Shown: piece by piece, positions 22,462 to 31,380 of the stretch
Layout: the number at the start of each line of letters is the position of its first letter
Numbering within the stretch: position 1 is the stretch's first letter
Assembly: GCA_009922685.1 (NCBI GenBank)
Contig: RFVA01000013.1
Span: 1 to 45,758 of the forward strand
DNA from: Gammaproteobacteria bacterium
GTDB taxonomy: Bacteria > Pseudomonadota > Gammaproteobacteria > Methylococcales > Methylococcaceae
Reading direction: 5' to 3'
Length of the DNA: 45,758 nucleotides
Position numbers and translations under genes: made by a program
Notes under the pieces: generated by a model
Database searches by the model: none
Told to the model about the DNA's origin: nothing
What the model saw: the letters and a program-made list of their open reading frames with translations, nothing else

Positions 22462-24156
22462 TTAAACCTTAAACAGAGCACCGATCTTCCGACCTAAAAT
22501 GGCCCCAGTCCCGACAAAGGTCACCGTCAAAAAGAGCATAGCCCAAAGTCCCAACGCCGAAGCCAGTGAGGGGCCATCGCCCAACGCTGCCGCCAAAGTA
22601 TAGATGGCTTTGGTAATCGGAAAATGAATCGTTCTTTGAGCCAGAATCATCGAGTCACTGACTTCGAGCATCGCAAACGCAAAGGCTAAGAGCCCCCCTG
22701 CGATAACCGCCGGCATGACGAGAGGGAAAGTTACTCGCCAAAGGGCTCTGATGGGTGTCGCACCAAGACTCTCAGCAGCCTCCTCAAGGGCCGGATGAAC
22801 CTGCTGAAGACCCGCGGTCACCGAACGGACAACATAGGGAAGACGCCGCATGGCGTAAGCCACCACGAGCAACATCAAAGGATCCTCCCCCTTTATCAGC
22901 CAGTCGAGCGGTTGGCCTGAGCGTGACAGCGCCAGATACCCAAAAGCCATCACAATGCCAGGAACAGCGAGCGGCATCATGGTAAGGCCATCAACCAGAG
23001 AGCGTCCAAAGAGCTTCGTCCTGACTAAAAGCCACGCCACTGCAACGCCGAGAACCAGATCCAGAATCGTTGCTAAAAGGGCGTAGCGTAGACTGTTGCC
23101 GATGGCCGTCAGTGTCAGTGGATGACCCAAGGCTCTTTCAAGAGGCTCCAGTGTCCATTGTTGAGGGAGCACCGTTCCATACCAGTCTTTGGAGAGGGCC
23201 ATCAAAAATACCCCGATATGCGGCAGCAGCGCGATGGCCACGACGCCTGCAAAGAAGCCTGTAGCAAGCCATCCTCGCCACCCGGTGAGGGGGATGATAG
23301 GCCGTCCAAGGGTTGCCTTCCCCTCCCCTCCGGCCACATCGCTTCTAAAAAAAGCGCGACTTCCAAAAAAGAGAAGCAGGGTCAGACCTAAAAGGACCAC
23401 CACCAGCGCATAGGGCAAGGGATTGTTATTAAGGTCCTTGATAGCACTGAAGATTTGGACCGAAGTGACGCGGTCGACATCGAAAATAAGCGGTACCCCA
23501 AGTTCGGTGAACGCCCAGATAAATGCAATCGAACAACCGGCATAGAGCCCTGGCATCGCGAGCGGCAGGGTGATCCGCCAGAACCGCCGAAAGGGCGGAC
23601 AGCCAAGGCTATTAGCGGCGTCATCCCACTGTGGATCGATATTAGCCAGACTGCCTGAAAGATTGAGGTAGACAATGGGGTAAAGGTGAAGCACGTTCAT
23701 GATGATGACGCCGATCAACTGACCGCGCCCCAACCAATCGATGGGCGCGTCCTTTGAGAGCACCCCCCAATCGATCAAAAGGCTATTGAGAGCACCCGCC
23801 TGTCCGAGCATCGCCTGAATGCCTAGGGCGCCCACAAAGGGCGGCAGTATTAAAGGAACCAGGAGGAGCCCATTGAACTGGGCCTTACCCAAGAACTCAT
23901 GACGAACGAATATCAACGCCAGCGGCACGGCGAGGAAAAGACAGCCAAGGGTTGAGAAGATAGCGATGATGAAGGCATTCCTGAGACCCTCGAGATAGAG
24001 CGGATTGCGGAAGATCTCGAAAAGATAATCAAGGGTCCATCCCCCTTGGGGGCCCATAAAGGCCATGCGAAAGGTTCCTGAAAGCGGCAACAGGAAAAAA
24101 AACCCCATGAAGAGAATCATGATGATGAGAATCACCCCCCCCACAAAAGGCTTCAT
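22462..24156 (-). CDS. Fused double ABC permease, Fe(III)/polyamine type
   Basis: A 564-residue membrane protein with two BPD-type permease domains in one chain, each with about six membrane segments. The EAA loops that contact the ATPase are visible as DDAANSLGCPPFRRFWRITLPL in the first half and EEAAESLGATPIRALWRVTFPLVMP in the second. Fused permeases of this layout occur in the FbpB/AfuB/PhnU-like group that imports iron(III), 2-aminoethylphosphonate or related solutes. The ATG overlaps the solute-binding protein stop (ATGA). It is the last gene of a five-gene operon. The substrate is not fixed by sequence. Confidence 0.9.
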   Translation of the reverse strand: MKPFVGGVILIIMILFMGFFFLLPLSGTFRMAFMGPQGGWTLDYLFEIFRNPLYLEGLRNAFIIAIFSTLGCLFLAVPLALIFVRHEFLGKAQFNGLLLVPLILPPFVGALGIQAMLGQAGALNSLLIDWGVLSKDAPIDWLGRGQLIGVIIMNVLHLYPIVYLNLSGSLANIDPQWDDAANSLGCPPFRRFWRITLPLAMPGLYAGCSIAFIWAFTELGVPLIFDVDRVTSVQIFSAIKDLNNNPLPYALVVVLLGLTLLLFFGSRAFFRSDVAGGEGKATLGRPIIPLTGWRGWLATGFFAGVVAIALLPHIGVFLMALSKDWYGTVLPQQWTLEPLERALGHPLTLTAIGNSLRYALLATILDLVLGVAVAWLLVRTKLFGRSLVDGLTMMPLAVPGIVMAFGYLALSRSGQPLDWLIKGEDPLMLLVVAYAMRRLPYVVRSVTAGLQQVHPALEEAAESLGATPIRALWRVTFPLVMPAVIAGGLLAFAFAMLEVSDSMILAQRTIHFPITKAIYTLAAALGDGPSLASALGLWAMLFLTVTFVGTGAILGRKIGALFKV

Positions 24157-25850
24157 GATCCCGCTCCTTGAGCGATCAGTGCTGCTCGTCGATACCGCGC
24201 TCTAAAGGTTTCAGCGAGTTCACGCCCAAGCCGCACTTCAGCGAGTTTGTCGCGGCCATTGAGAATCGGCAGAATCTTCTGATGGACCGATTGAAGATCC
24301 ACCCCTGAGAGGTCATGAAAGACCAAAAGGGCTTCTTTTGGCATGCCATGCGCGATGATGACCCTCCATGCGGCCTGCTGTTCCGCGTGGGTATCCACAC
24401 AAAGAACCCTGATGAGAAACCGGATAGCCCCGAATAATGAGCGGGTCCACTCAGGGTGGTAGATAAAATGCGCGGCTTTTTCGTAAGGCTCCTCTGAAGG
24501 ATCACTCATGAAGGCATTCAAACCCACTTGATAGAAATCACGGCGGATCGGCATCCGCCGAAGCGCATGATGATGGGGACCCTCAGGGGTGCCCACTTTG
24601 AACGCCCAAAGCTTTTGGCCTTTCATGGAGAGAACAAACTCCATGAAAGCGGTAGCTAATTCTGGATCTTTGGAACCTCTCATCAGTGCAATAGGATCCA
24701 CGCTGACCGAGGTCCCCCCAAGAGGAGAGACAAATCCCACCCGGGATGAGCCATCCTCCTTCGCCACCGCATCCTGAGTCGCCCTTCCATAAGAATCAAT
24801 CGCCATACCGGCCGCTGCATCACCGCGGCCAACTTCAAGGGCGATCTTGGCCGCAGAGTCGGTGAAATAGCGGGCGTTAGCACCCATCCGCTGAATCAAC
24901 TGCAAGCCCTTAAGCCAACCCTCGTTGATGAGAAGGGCTTCCTCCTCAGGGCCTAAAGGTCCCTTCGCGGCGGCCAGTGTCTTTTGTATCTGCTCTTGAA
25001 TGATCAATTCAAACGCCTTAGCCGCTGACCCACTCTTACTCGGATCAGCCAGAGCAAGCTGCCCCAGAAGCTTTGGGTCTCCCAGGGCCTCCCAATGTTC
25101 AGGAGGCTCTGCCACCTGAAGCCGCTTGAGGAGATCCTTATTATGGAGAATACCAAAGGTGGCCAATACCGCCCCGATCCAGCGTCGGCGAGGATCCCTA
25201 AAGACCTCACCACTCAAGGTCTCAGGAATCACCTCAGACCGAAACCATTCGGGGTGGCGGGCTTCAATAGCAGGGATCCCTGAAAGCCCTCCCGGGGGGC
25301 TACTGACCAAATAGCCGGCATCAGCCAGTTGTTGAAAATCGGGTGTCCCACCACCAAAAAGGAGATCGACCCCAATACCGACTTGGGAAGCCAGAAAATC
25401 ACGACGAGCATCAACGACGTCTTTTGAAAACCCTTCTGAGGGTTGCTCGGGCGTTTTTGGGTCTTGAAAGCCTTTGAGCATCTCAGAGGTCATCGAGCGA
25501 CCATGCTGAAGCTCAAAAGCCTCTTGAAAAGCGCCAAGAAATTCTGACTTTAAAAAAAGAAAGATTTCAGACGATCCCCCCGGAATCCGCCAATCAAGAT
25601 AAACCCGCTCTCCGGTCCTCTGAAACCAGTCGCTCGCAAAGGCGTCACCAAATTCCTGACGAATACTCTCATGGTGCGGGGAAAGGATAACGAGGCGTCG
25701 ATCATCATGGGCGAGCGCCGCATGATCCTTAGGCTCTAAGAGAAAAGGTCCAGAAAGAATGAGCACCAAAGCAACCGGCACCCACCAGGGAAAGTGAGGC
25801 TCCCCTTTGGGTGGCTTTTTGAGGGATGATGGGGATAAGCGATCGTCCAT
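24153..25850 (-). CDS. Membrane-anchored ABC solute-binding protein, unusually long
   Basis: A 565-residue protein with an N-terminal membrane anchor (about 23-38, WVPVALVLILSGPFLL) and no lipobox. The body is a periplasmic binding protein of the Fe(III)/putrescine-like class (LVILSPHHESIRQEFGDAFASDWFQRTGERVYLDW; LLFGGGTPDFQQLADAGYL; GNARYFTDSAAKIALEVGRGDAAAGMAIDSYG-like segment). Typical members are about 340 residues; here extra sequence lies in the middle and about 120 residues follow the core. A 4-base ATGA overlap links it to the permease gene and 6 bases separate it from the ATPase gene. Confidence 0.85.
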   Translation of the reverse strand: MDDRLSPSSLKKPPKGEPHFPWWVPVALVLILSGPFLLEPKDHAALAHDDRRLVILSPHHESIRQEFGDAFASDWFQRTGERVYLDWRIPGGSSEIFLFLKSEFLGAFQEAFELQHGRSMTSEMLKGFQDPKTPEQPSEGFSKDVVDARRDFLASQVGIGVDLLFGGGTPDFQQLADAGYLVSSPPGGLSGIPAIEARHPEWFRSEVIPETLSGEVFRDPRRRWIGAVLATFGILHNKDLLKRLQVAEPPEHWEALGDPKLLGQLALADPSKSGSAAKAFELIIQEQIQKTLAAAKGPLGPEEEALLINEGWLKGLQLIQRMGANARYFTDSAAKIALEVGRGDAAAGMAIDSYGRATQDAVAKEDGSSRVGFVSPLGGTSVSVDPIALMRGSKDPELATAFMEFVLSMKGQKLWAFKVGTPEGPHHHALRRMPIRRDFYQVGLNAFMSDPSEEPYEKAAHFIYHPEWTRSLFGAIRFLIRVLCVDTHAEQQAAWRVIIAHGMPKEALLVFHDLSGVDLQSVHQKILPILNGRDKLAEVRLGRELAETFRARYRRAALIAQGAGS

Positions 25851-25856
25851 GAGGCT

Positions 25857-26936
25857 CTATTCCTCTAGCATCAGAAGATCTCTTGAATCAACCTCAAGCC
25901 ACAGAGATTCACCTTCCCTTTTGAGATCCCCCCTTGGATGTTGCACCATCCACTGGATCATGACGCCGTCCTTTAGAAGAACGCGATACTGGACCGAGGC
26001 CCCGAGATATAGGGTCTCAACCAAAGTCCCAGGAAACCCGTTACTCTCGGGGGATGGCATTGCGGCCCGGATCGCTTCTGGACGCAACATGAGATGGACT
26101 TCTTGACCATCACGCGGCTGCCAACGTTCCTGAGTTTTTCGGGCCAGGAGCCGACCATAGGGCGTCTCTACCGCATAGATTGAAGGATCTCCCGTCTTTC
26201 CGAGGACTTGACCTAAAAGGCAGTTGGCTTCTCCAATAAAGGCCGCTACCTCCAGCGATTTAGGATGTTGGTAAAGGTCCTTGGGGCTTCCGACCTGCAG
26301 CAACCGGCCCTCTTTCATCACGGCCATGCGATCGGCCATCGAGAGGGCTTCCTCCCGGTCGTGCGTCACGTAAACAGCCGTCAAGCCAAACGCCTTAGTG
26401 ATGCGCCGAATTTCTAACCGCATCTCCAGTCTTAAACGGGCATCAAGGTTTGATAGAGGTTCATCTAGGAGGAGGCTGCGCGGTCTGATGACCAAGGCTC
26501 GGGCCAGGGCTACCCGTTGCTGTTGACCGCCTGAGAGCTCACTGATACGGCGCTGACCCAGCCCCCCCAGCTGGACCTGCTCGAGGGCTTCTTCAACTCT
26601 AAGACGGATGTCGGCGGCGGGAACACGCCGCTCTTCAAGACCAAAGGCCACATTGGCTTCGACATTCAGATGCGGCCAAAGAGCGTAATTTTGAAACATC
26701 ATCCCGGTCTCCCGGCGATGCGGAGGCCACATCGTCACCTCCTCCTGATCAAAGAAGATATGACCCCGGTCAGGGACTAAAAAACCGGCGATGTGCCGCA
26801 ACAGGGTGGTCTTGCCACAACCACTGGGCCCAATCAGAAAAAAGAGTTCGCCAGGAGCAATGGTCAGGGAGACATCGTTAAGAACCTCGCGTTGACCAAG
26901 ACGCTTTGAAAGGTGCTGAAGATCAATGGCACGCAT
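25857..26936 (-). CDS. ABC transporter ATP-binding protein (FbpC/PotA type)
   Basis: A 359-residue ATPase that powers the adjacent importer. Walker A is GPSGCGKTT (36-44), the Q-loop is at Q82 (MMFQNYALWPH), the signature is LSGGQQQ (134-140), Walker B is LLLDEP (155-160), and the switch His lies in VTHD. The C-terminal 110 residues form a TOBE-like regulatory domain (VHLMLRPEAIRAA ... GASVQYRVLLKDG). Length and layout fit iron(III), polyamine or phosphonate importers. It lies between the DUF58 gene (44 bases away) and the solute-binding protein gene (6 bases). Confidence 0.93.
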   Translation of the reverse strand: MRAIDLQHLSKRLGQREVLNDVSLTIAPGELFFLIGPSGCGKTTLLRHIAGFLVPDRGHIFFDQEEVTMWPPHRRETGMMFQNYALWPHLNVEANVAFGLEERRVPAADIRLRVEEALEQVQLGGLGQRRISELSGGQQQRVALARALVIRPRSLLLDEPLSNLDARLRLEMRLEIRRITKAFGLTAVYVTHDREEALSMADRMAVMKEGRLLQVGSPKDLYQHPKSLEVAAFIGEANCLLGQVLGKTGDPSIYAVETPYGRLLARKTQERWQPRDGQEVHLMLRPEAIRAAMPSPESNGFPGTLVETLYLGASVQYRVLLKDGVMIQWMVQHPRGDLKREGESLWLEVDSRDLLMLEE

Positions 26937-26980
26937 GATCGGATGGCCTCAAAGAATGAACCAGGCCGGCAGAGAGTATC

Positions 26981-27826
26981 CTACTCAGCTTGCAAAAAAT
27001 AGCGCGTCAATTGATCCGGATCAAAATGGTCGATGAGGAAGAAAGGCCGTCGCCCCCGTTCTCGAAAACGATGCTCCAAGGCCGTCCGTTGCTCCTCGAA
27101 CCGCTTCCTAAAGGTCTCTCGAAGTGAGGGTCGCATCAAAAGGCGCCTGGTTTCGAAGGTTTCAGGGTCTTGCAACACAACCAGACCAAAACGGGGGAGA
27201 TTCTCATACTCAAGGCTGTCCCAGAGGACGATCGGAACCACATCATGATGGCCCAATTCATTCAGTAGTTGATCAAGGACGGATGCTGAATAATGAAAAT
27301 CCGAGACCAGAAACACAAGAGACCGCTGCCGCCCTAATTGACGCGCTGCAAGCTTCAGCCCGTCAATGCCTTTCTCTATACGTGGTGCACTTAAAAGACG
27401 CTCATAGAGGTCAGGAACGCCCCCTTTGTAATATCGACAAGGCAGGCTGAGGCCTTCATTCAAGGAGGAGGCCCCGCCCATCAACCCAAAGCGATCACCC
27501 TGGCGATAGGCGGCCCAAGCCGCCGACACCGAAAACTGGGCCAAAAGCGCCTTTTTATCGGCGACACCCTGAAACCCCATCGATGCCGAGAGATCCGCGA
27601 TGACCGTCACGGCCACTTGACTGCGTTGTCGATAGCTGCGGACGATCAACTGCTCAAAAGGATCCTTGAGACTCGCCCTGAAATCAATTTGGCGCGCATG
27701 GGGATGGGAGACAAATGGCACGAGTCCAGAGAATTCATCTTGCCCCCCCTCCAGCCGGCTGGCATGGCCACCCGGATGGGGACTCGAAGAACGCCATGGA
27801 ACTCGGTAGTGAAACTCTCTGATCAA
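26981..27826 (-). CDS. DUF58 (von Willebrand A-like) protein
   Basis: A 281-residue protein with the DUF58 layout: an N-terminal RQIDFRASLKDPFEQLIVRSYR segment and a vWA-like domain with the MIDAS motif D78-L-S80-A-S82. DUF58 proteins nearly always pair with a MoxR AAA+ ATPase and are thought to help assemble or activate enzymes or metal centres. The start is a TTG within TTGA, overlapping the MoxR stop; no good ATG or GTG is available further in. It is coupled with the MoxR gene and 44 bases from the ABC ATPase. Confidence 0.87.
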   Translation of the reverse strand: MIREFHYRVPWRSSSPHPGGHASRLEGGQDEFSGLVPFVSHPHARQIDFRASLKDPFEQLIVRSYRQRSQVAVTVIADLSASMGFQGVADKKALLAQFSVSAAWAAYRQGDRFGLMGGASSLNEGLSLPCRYYKGGVPDLYERLLSAPRIEKGIDGLKLAARQLGRQRSLVFLVSDFHYSASVLDQLLNELGHHDVVPIVLWDSLEYENLPRFGLVVLQDPETFETRRLLMRPSLRETFRKRFEEQRTALEHRFRERGRRPFFLIDHFDPDQLTRYFLQAE

Positions 27827-28851
27827 GGGGCTGCAACCGCTTGAAACAAGCGTTCCATCAGTTCCGGCATGATGGTCTCGCGGCGAAGCTCATACACCGG
27901 ATTCAAAAAAACGCGGTGCGAGACCGTCTCTTTGAAGATCGATTGAATATCTTCTGGGAGCAAATGGGTTCGTCCCTGAAGCCAGGCATTAACCCTGGCC
28001 GCTCGCATCATCATGCTCATACCGCGGGGGCTGGCCCCCGCGAGGATTAACTGGTCCATGTCGACCCCAGAAACCTTGATGCCAAAATCAGCGGGCTGAC
28101 GGGTCGCCGACCAAAGATCAAGCGCATAGGCCTTTAAGGCATCACTCGCCTTGACTTCGGACTGAATGGCGGCAGCAATATCGCTCAATTGACGATATGG
28201 GAGGACACCCTCACCAACCCCTTGAATCAGCCGGTCGACGTCATGGAATCTTGGATTGAACATCAGTTCGTACTGAAGATCAGGATCCTTGGGCGCACCA
28301 ATCGAAAGCTCCATCAAAAACCGATCGCGCGCCGCCGAGGGGATTTCAAAGGTCTCCTCACGCTCAACCCGATTTCGGTCAGCAAAGATCTGCAGATAGG
28401 GGAAGTGGTATTCCCGATTAAACGCCGTGACGCTGCGTTCCGCCATCACTCTTAGCAACAGCGAGTGAACCTGGGGGCGGGCACGATTCACTTCGTTGAA
28501 AAAGAAGACCGACAGCCCCTCGCCATGCTTTAAGAGAGGACCCGGATCGACCTGAGGCCGGCCAGCCTCATTAATGAAGGTGTGATAAACGAGATCACCC
28601 GGGAGAAGATCAATGGTTCCCTCAATCCGCTCATAGGCCCCACCCAATCCTCTAGCTACCGCGCGTAACAAGGTGGTCTTACCGACGCCGACATCGCCCT
28701 CCAGCATGAGGTGACCCCGGGCAAAAATGGCGATGGTGATCTTACGAATCGCGCCCTCTAAGCCGATCACCGCCTTCGCGACCTCTTGCTCGAAATCATC
28801 GGCCCGCTGGCGCCAATCGGAAAGGACATGCTCCTTGCTAAAACTGTTCAT
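27823..28851 (-). CDS. MoxR-family AAA+ ATPase with altered Walker B
   Basis: A 342-residue MoxR-type ATPase, first gene of the five-gene operon. Walker A is GDVGVGKTT (52-60). The Walker B segment reads VFFFNEVNRA (115-124), with N119 where the family has Asp before the Glu; E120 is kept. Sensor 1 is FADRNRVE in place of the usual ATQNP. R175/R177 in the SAARDRF segment match the DRF motif. MoxR proteins act as chaperones with DUF58/vWA partners. The Asp-to-Asn change could weaken magnesium binding and ATP turnover, so the protein may be a slow or regulatory ATPase. Confidence 0.88.
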   Translation of the reverse strand: MNSFSKEHVLSDWRQRADDFEQEVAKAVIGLEGAIRKITIAIFARGHLMLEGDVGVGKTTLLRAVARGLGGAYERIEGTIDLLPGDLVYHTFINEAGRPQVDPGPLLKHGEGLSVFFFNEVNRARPQVHSLLLRVMAERSVTAFNREYHFPYLQIFADRNRVEREETFEIPSAARDRFLMELSIGAPKDPDLQYELMFNPRFHDVDRLIQGVGEGVLPYRQLSDIAAAIQSEVKASDALKAYALDLWSATRQPADFGIKVSGVDMDQLILAGASPRGMSMMMRAARVNAWLQGRTHLLPEDIQSIFKETVSHRVFLNPVYELRRETIMPELMERLFQAVAAP

Positions 28852-28921
28852 AGGTTCGACCCGACCAAATGAGACGTGAGATGAGAATGAATCACAATTT
28901 TAAGGCAAACCATCGGCCCTT

Positions 28922-28953
28922 CAAAAAAAAACCCCGCCGAAGCAGGGTTTTTT
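28922..28953. terminator. Bidirectional rho-independent terminator
   Basis: AACCCCGC, CGAA loop and GCAGGGTT pair with one mismatch, flanked by A8 on the left and T6 on the right, so T-runs follow the stem on both strands. On the minus strand it lies behind the small membrane protein gene ending at 28980. Confidence 0.8.
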
Positions 28954-28979
28954 GTATCGTCGTTCAACGCGATGGGCGA

Positions 28980-29303
28980 TTAACCCCCGGTCTCCTCGAT
29001 CAATCCATCGCAACGCTTGATCTGGGCGTGTCCGAAAGCGATCAACTGGCGACCGACATCGACCACCAAGGCACATAGGGCCGGCATCTGAGAGACCTGT
29101 ACGCCAATAAATCCAATGAGGGCAATCCCCATCGAGACCGAGATAACGGTTGGAAGACCAATCGCATGAAACAGTCGAACGACCTGAAAGAGGACGTCCA
29201 AGGGCAGCAACAAGAGAACACCGATATAAAGGAGAGCCGTAAAGGTGAAGAACACGAAGATGATGAACTTGAATACCTTCGCCATGACCTGGTCGAGTTT
29301 CAT
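28980..29303 (-). CDS. Small inner-membrane protein
   Basis: A 107-residue protein with two long hydrophobic segments (about 8-38, FKFIIFVFFTFTALLYIGVL, and 50-70, PTVISVSMGIALIGFIGVQV) and a polar tail. AGGA lies 6 bases before the ATG at 29303; the longer frame to 29351 is less likely. It is followed by a strong terminator. No family recognised. Confidence 0.7.
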   Translation of the reverse strand: MKLDQVMAKVFKFIIFVFFTFTALLYIGVLLLLPLDVLFQVVRLFHAIGLPTVISVSMGIALIGFIGVQVSQMPALCALVVDVGRQLIAFGHAQIKRCDGLIEETGG

Positions 29304-29582
29304 AACGTTTCCTAAAGTTGTGCCGTACCGTGAAAACAAGACCACCCCCATGAGCGCCCTCTGGTGGGTGGAAGAGGCCCTTTTAGGCCTTCAAATTATC
29401 TCCCAATTTTAACACATTAGAACACGCTGAACAGGCCTTCGGTTTGAGATGCCCCATCAAACAATCGCTCTCCGTTCCCTTCTGAATATCATCGAGGTGT
29501 ATCATTTTTAGCGAACAATTCACTTTGATTAGTAACCCATTGGGGTTTTACCTTCTTCCCTCCGGCCATTTAGGGGCACACC

Positions 29583-29993
29583 ATGACGAACCGAAATCCA
29601 AGACTTCTCCTGCTGCTCGGCTTGTTGCTGCCCACTCCTTTGAGCATGGCGATGCCCCTTGGACACCATGGCGGCCTCGTGATCCATTGCAAGGATCCTC
29701 GCATCGATGAAGAATCCCCGGCGCCAGAGACCCACCTCGAACGCCTCGAAACCTTGAGCTTCCTGGCCTCACAAAATACGGATCCTTCAACGATCAAGGT
29801 CAGGATCAATGTGGAGCCTGTCCCCCATACCCTCAGCATTGAGCGAAGTGGCGACTATCGTATCCGTGTTAACCTTCAATCACCGATCACGGAAGGGCGC
29901 GCCTGGATTAAAGTGACGGCCATGAGCGATGATGGCTGCGACCAAATCCATACGTGGAACGTCTATGTTGATCGGGCTGGAAAGACCCCTTGA
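29583..29993 (+). CDS. Secreted beta-rich protein of unknown function
   Basis: A 136-residue product with signal peptide (1-23, cleaved after SMA). The mature part starts with a His-rich MPLGHHGG and a Cys, and continues with beta strands (TIKVRINVEPVPHTLSIE; GDYRIRVNLQSP; WIKVTAMSDDGCDQIHTWNVYVD). Two cysteines may form a disulfide. AGGGG lies just before the ATG. No family can be named. The next gene, in the same direction, starts 40 bases later. Confidence 0.7.
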   Translation: MTNRNPRLLLLLGLLLPTPLSMAMPLGHHGGLVIHCKDPRIDEESPAPETHLERLETLSFLASQNTDPSTIKVRINVEPVPHTLSIERSGDYRIRVNLQSPITEGRAWIKVTAMSDDGCDQIHTWNVYVDRAGKTP

Positions 29994-30033
29994 CGGCATA
30001 CAGCAAAGCCCTCGCCCTAAGATTTGGTGACCG

Positions 30034-31329
30034 ATGAGACGCCCTGTCATTTGGGCATTTTCAGTCTTAGCGGCCACCCTCTGCCTGATCATCCTGATCA
30101 CGGCCTTTGGCACCCATCACCTTCTCGAGGCAGAGCCGCATTCCATAAAGCCCCCCACCAACCGCTTTTCAGGCCCCGTCACGACCACGCCGCTTCGTGA
30201 GCGCCTCCAGTCGACCCAAACACAATCCGGTCAGGAAAAACGTCTCATCCTCACCCAGGAGGATCTCAATCATCTGTGCAGGGCCGCGATCAAGCGCCGG
30301 CGCCTTCAAGGGGATTGCAGCATCGCCTTTAGCCAGGATCGCATGGAAGGAGCTGCCAGCCTCAAGATTCAAAGTCGTTGGCTACAACGCTACCTCAATA
30401 TCGATTTAACCGTTGATGAAACAGCCAAGGGAGCCGTGATCGAAAACTTGAGAATCGGCGGCATGGAACTCGGCGCTCCGGCCGCGGGTCTGTTTCTGAG
30501 AGGCCTCGCCATCACGCCACCGTTTTATCGCTATGGCGTTCTCTTCGATCAAATGCTGAAGGACATCCACATTGAGGATGGGCGCTTGGTGATTCGGATC
30601 AAATGGAACCGTGAACTGCTCACCGAATTGAGGGATATTATCCAGGATACGGCGGATAAGGAGGCCCTTTTGGCTTATCAGAACGTCCTGACGACCTTTC
30701 TTAACGATGGCACTGAACGCCGCTTCGTTCGCCTCAGCGAGTTGATGCAAACGGTGTTTCAAGAAGCCCAGGTTCGCTCCCAACAAGGCCATGACCCCGT
30801 GAGTGAGAACCGAGCAGCCATCATGGTCTTAAGTGCTTATGGGAATGGCAAGGATATGACCAGAATTGTCGGGACCGACGCTGGCCCGAAACGGCGTAAC
30901 GTCCTCCTCAATAAGCGGGTTGATACCGCCAAGCATTTTTTAGCGGCCGCGCTCCTTGCCATGTCAGGTCAAGGCACACTCGTTGAGATGGTCAGTCTGA
31001 TTAAAGAAATGCACGACACGCACGATGGCAGCGGTTTTAGTTTTATCGATCTGGCCGCCGATGAATCTGGGGCCGCTTTTGGAAAGCTCGCCGTCAGTTC
31101 CCAAGAAGCTGCGCTTCATGTCCAGCGAATGCTGAGTGAAGGCAGTGAGGAGGCTCAATTTATTCCCCCCCTTAAGGATCTCCCCGAGAGCATGCATAGC
31201 GAGGAGTTCGTGGCCCGCTTCAAGATTTTTGGAAGTCCTGAGTTTCTGGCCCTTCGCGATGAAATCGATGCAAGGATTCGGGCCCTTCCCCTTTTTAGGT
31301 TGGCCACTCAAACCAAATCAGCCCCCTAA
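30034..31329 (+). CDS. Conserved membrane-anchored protein of unknown function
   Basis: A 431-residue protein with one N-terminal membrane segment (about 6-27) and a large periplasmic part. An N-terminal region (about 70-190) has alternating strands (LILTQEDLNHLCRAAIKRR; LKIQSRWLQRYLNIDLTVDE). The C-terminal region resembles a lipid-bound hydrolase-like fold of a conserved hypothetical family (DTAKHFLAAALLAMSGQGT ... GSGFSFIDLAADESGAAFG). I recall such a family in gammaproteobacteria, but no function is known to me. It ends in a 12-bp perfect hairpin. Confidence 0.65.
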   Translation: MRRPVIWAFSVLAATLCLIILITAFGTHHLLEAEPHSIKPPTNRFSGPVTTTPLRERLQSTQTQSGQEKRLILTQEDLNHLCRAAIKRRRLQGDCSIAFSQDRMEGAASLKIQSRWLQRYLNIDLTVDETAKGAVIENLRIGGMELGAPAAGLFLRGLAITPPFYRYGVLFDQMLKDIHIEDGRLVIRIKWNRELLTELRDIIQDTADKEALLAYQNVLTTFLNDGTERRFVRLSELMQTVFQEAQVRSQQGHDPVSENRAAIMVLSAYGNGKDMTRIVGTDAGPKRRNVLLNKRVDTAKHFLAAALLAMSGQGTLVEMVSLIKEMHDTHDGSGFSFIDLAADESGAAFGKLAVSSQEAALHVQRMLSEGSEEAQFIPPLKDLPESMHSEEFVARFKIFGSPEFLALRDEIDARIRALPLFRLATQTKSAP

Positions 31330-31332
31330 AAC

Positions 31333-31360
31333 ATGAAGACCAGCACACGCTGGTCTTCAT
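31333..31360. terminator. 12-bp perfect hairpin between convergent genes
   Basis: ATGAAGACCAGC (31333-31344), loop ACAC and GCTGGTCTTCAT (31349-31360) form a perfect stem between the stops of the membrane-anchored protein (31329) and the cytochrome c peroxidase (31381). It can serve both directions, though T-runs are short. Confidence 0.75.
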
Positions 31361-31380
31361 AACACCGAAATGCTTACCTT

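Noticed and set aside
26981-28851. Reading the MoxR-DUF58 pair as part of a methanol dehydrogenase (mxa) operon
   Set aside because: No mxaF, mxaJ, mxaG, mxaA, mxaC or related gene is present; the next genes are an ABC importer.
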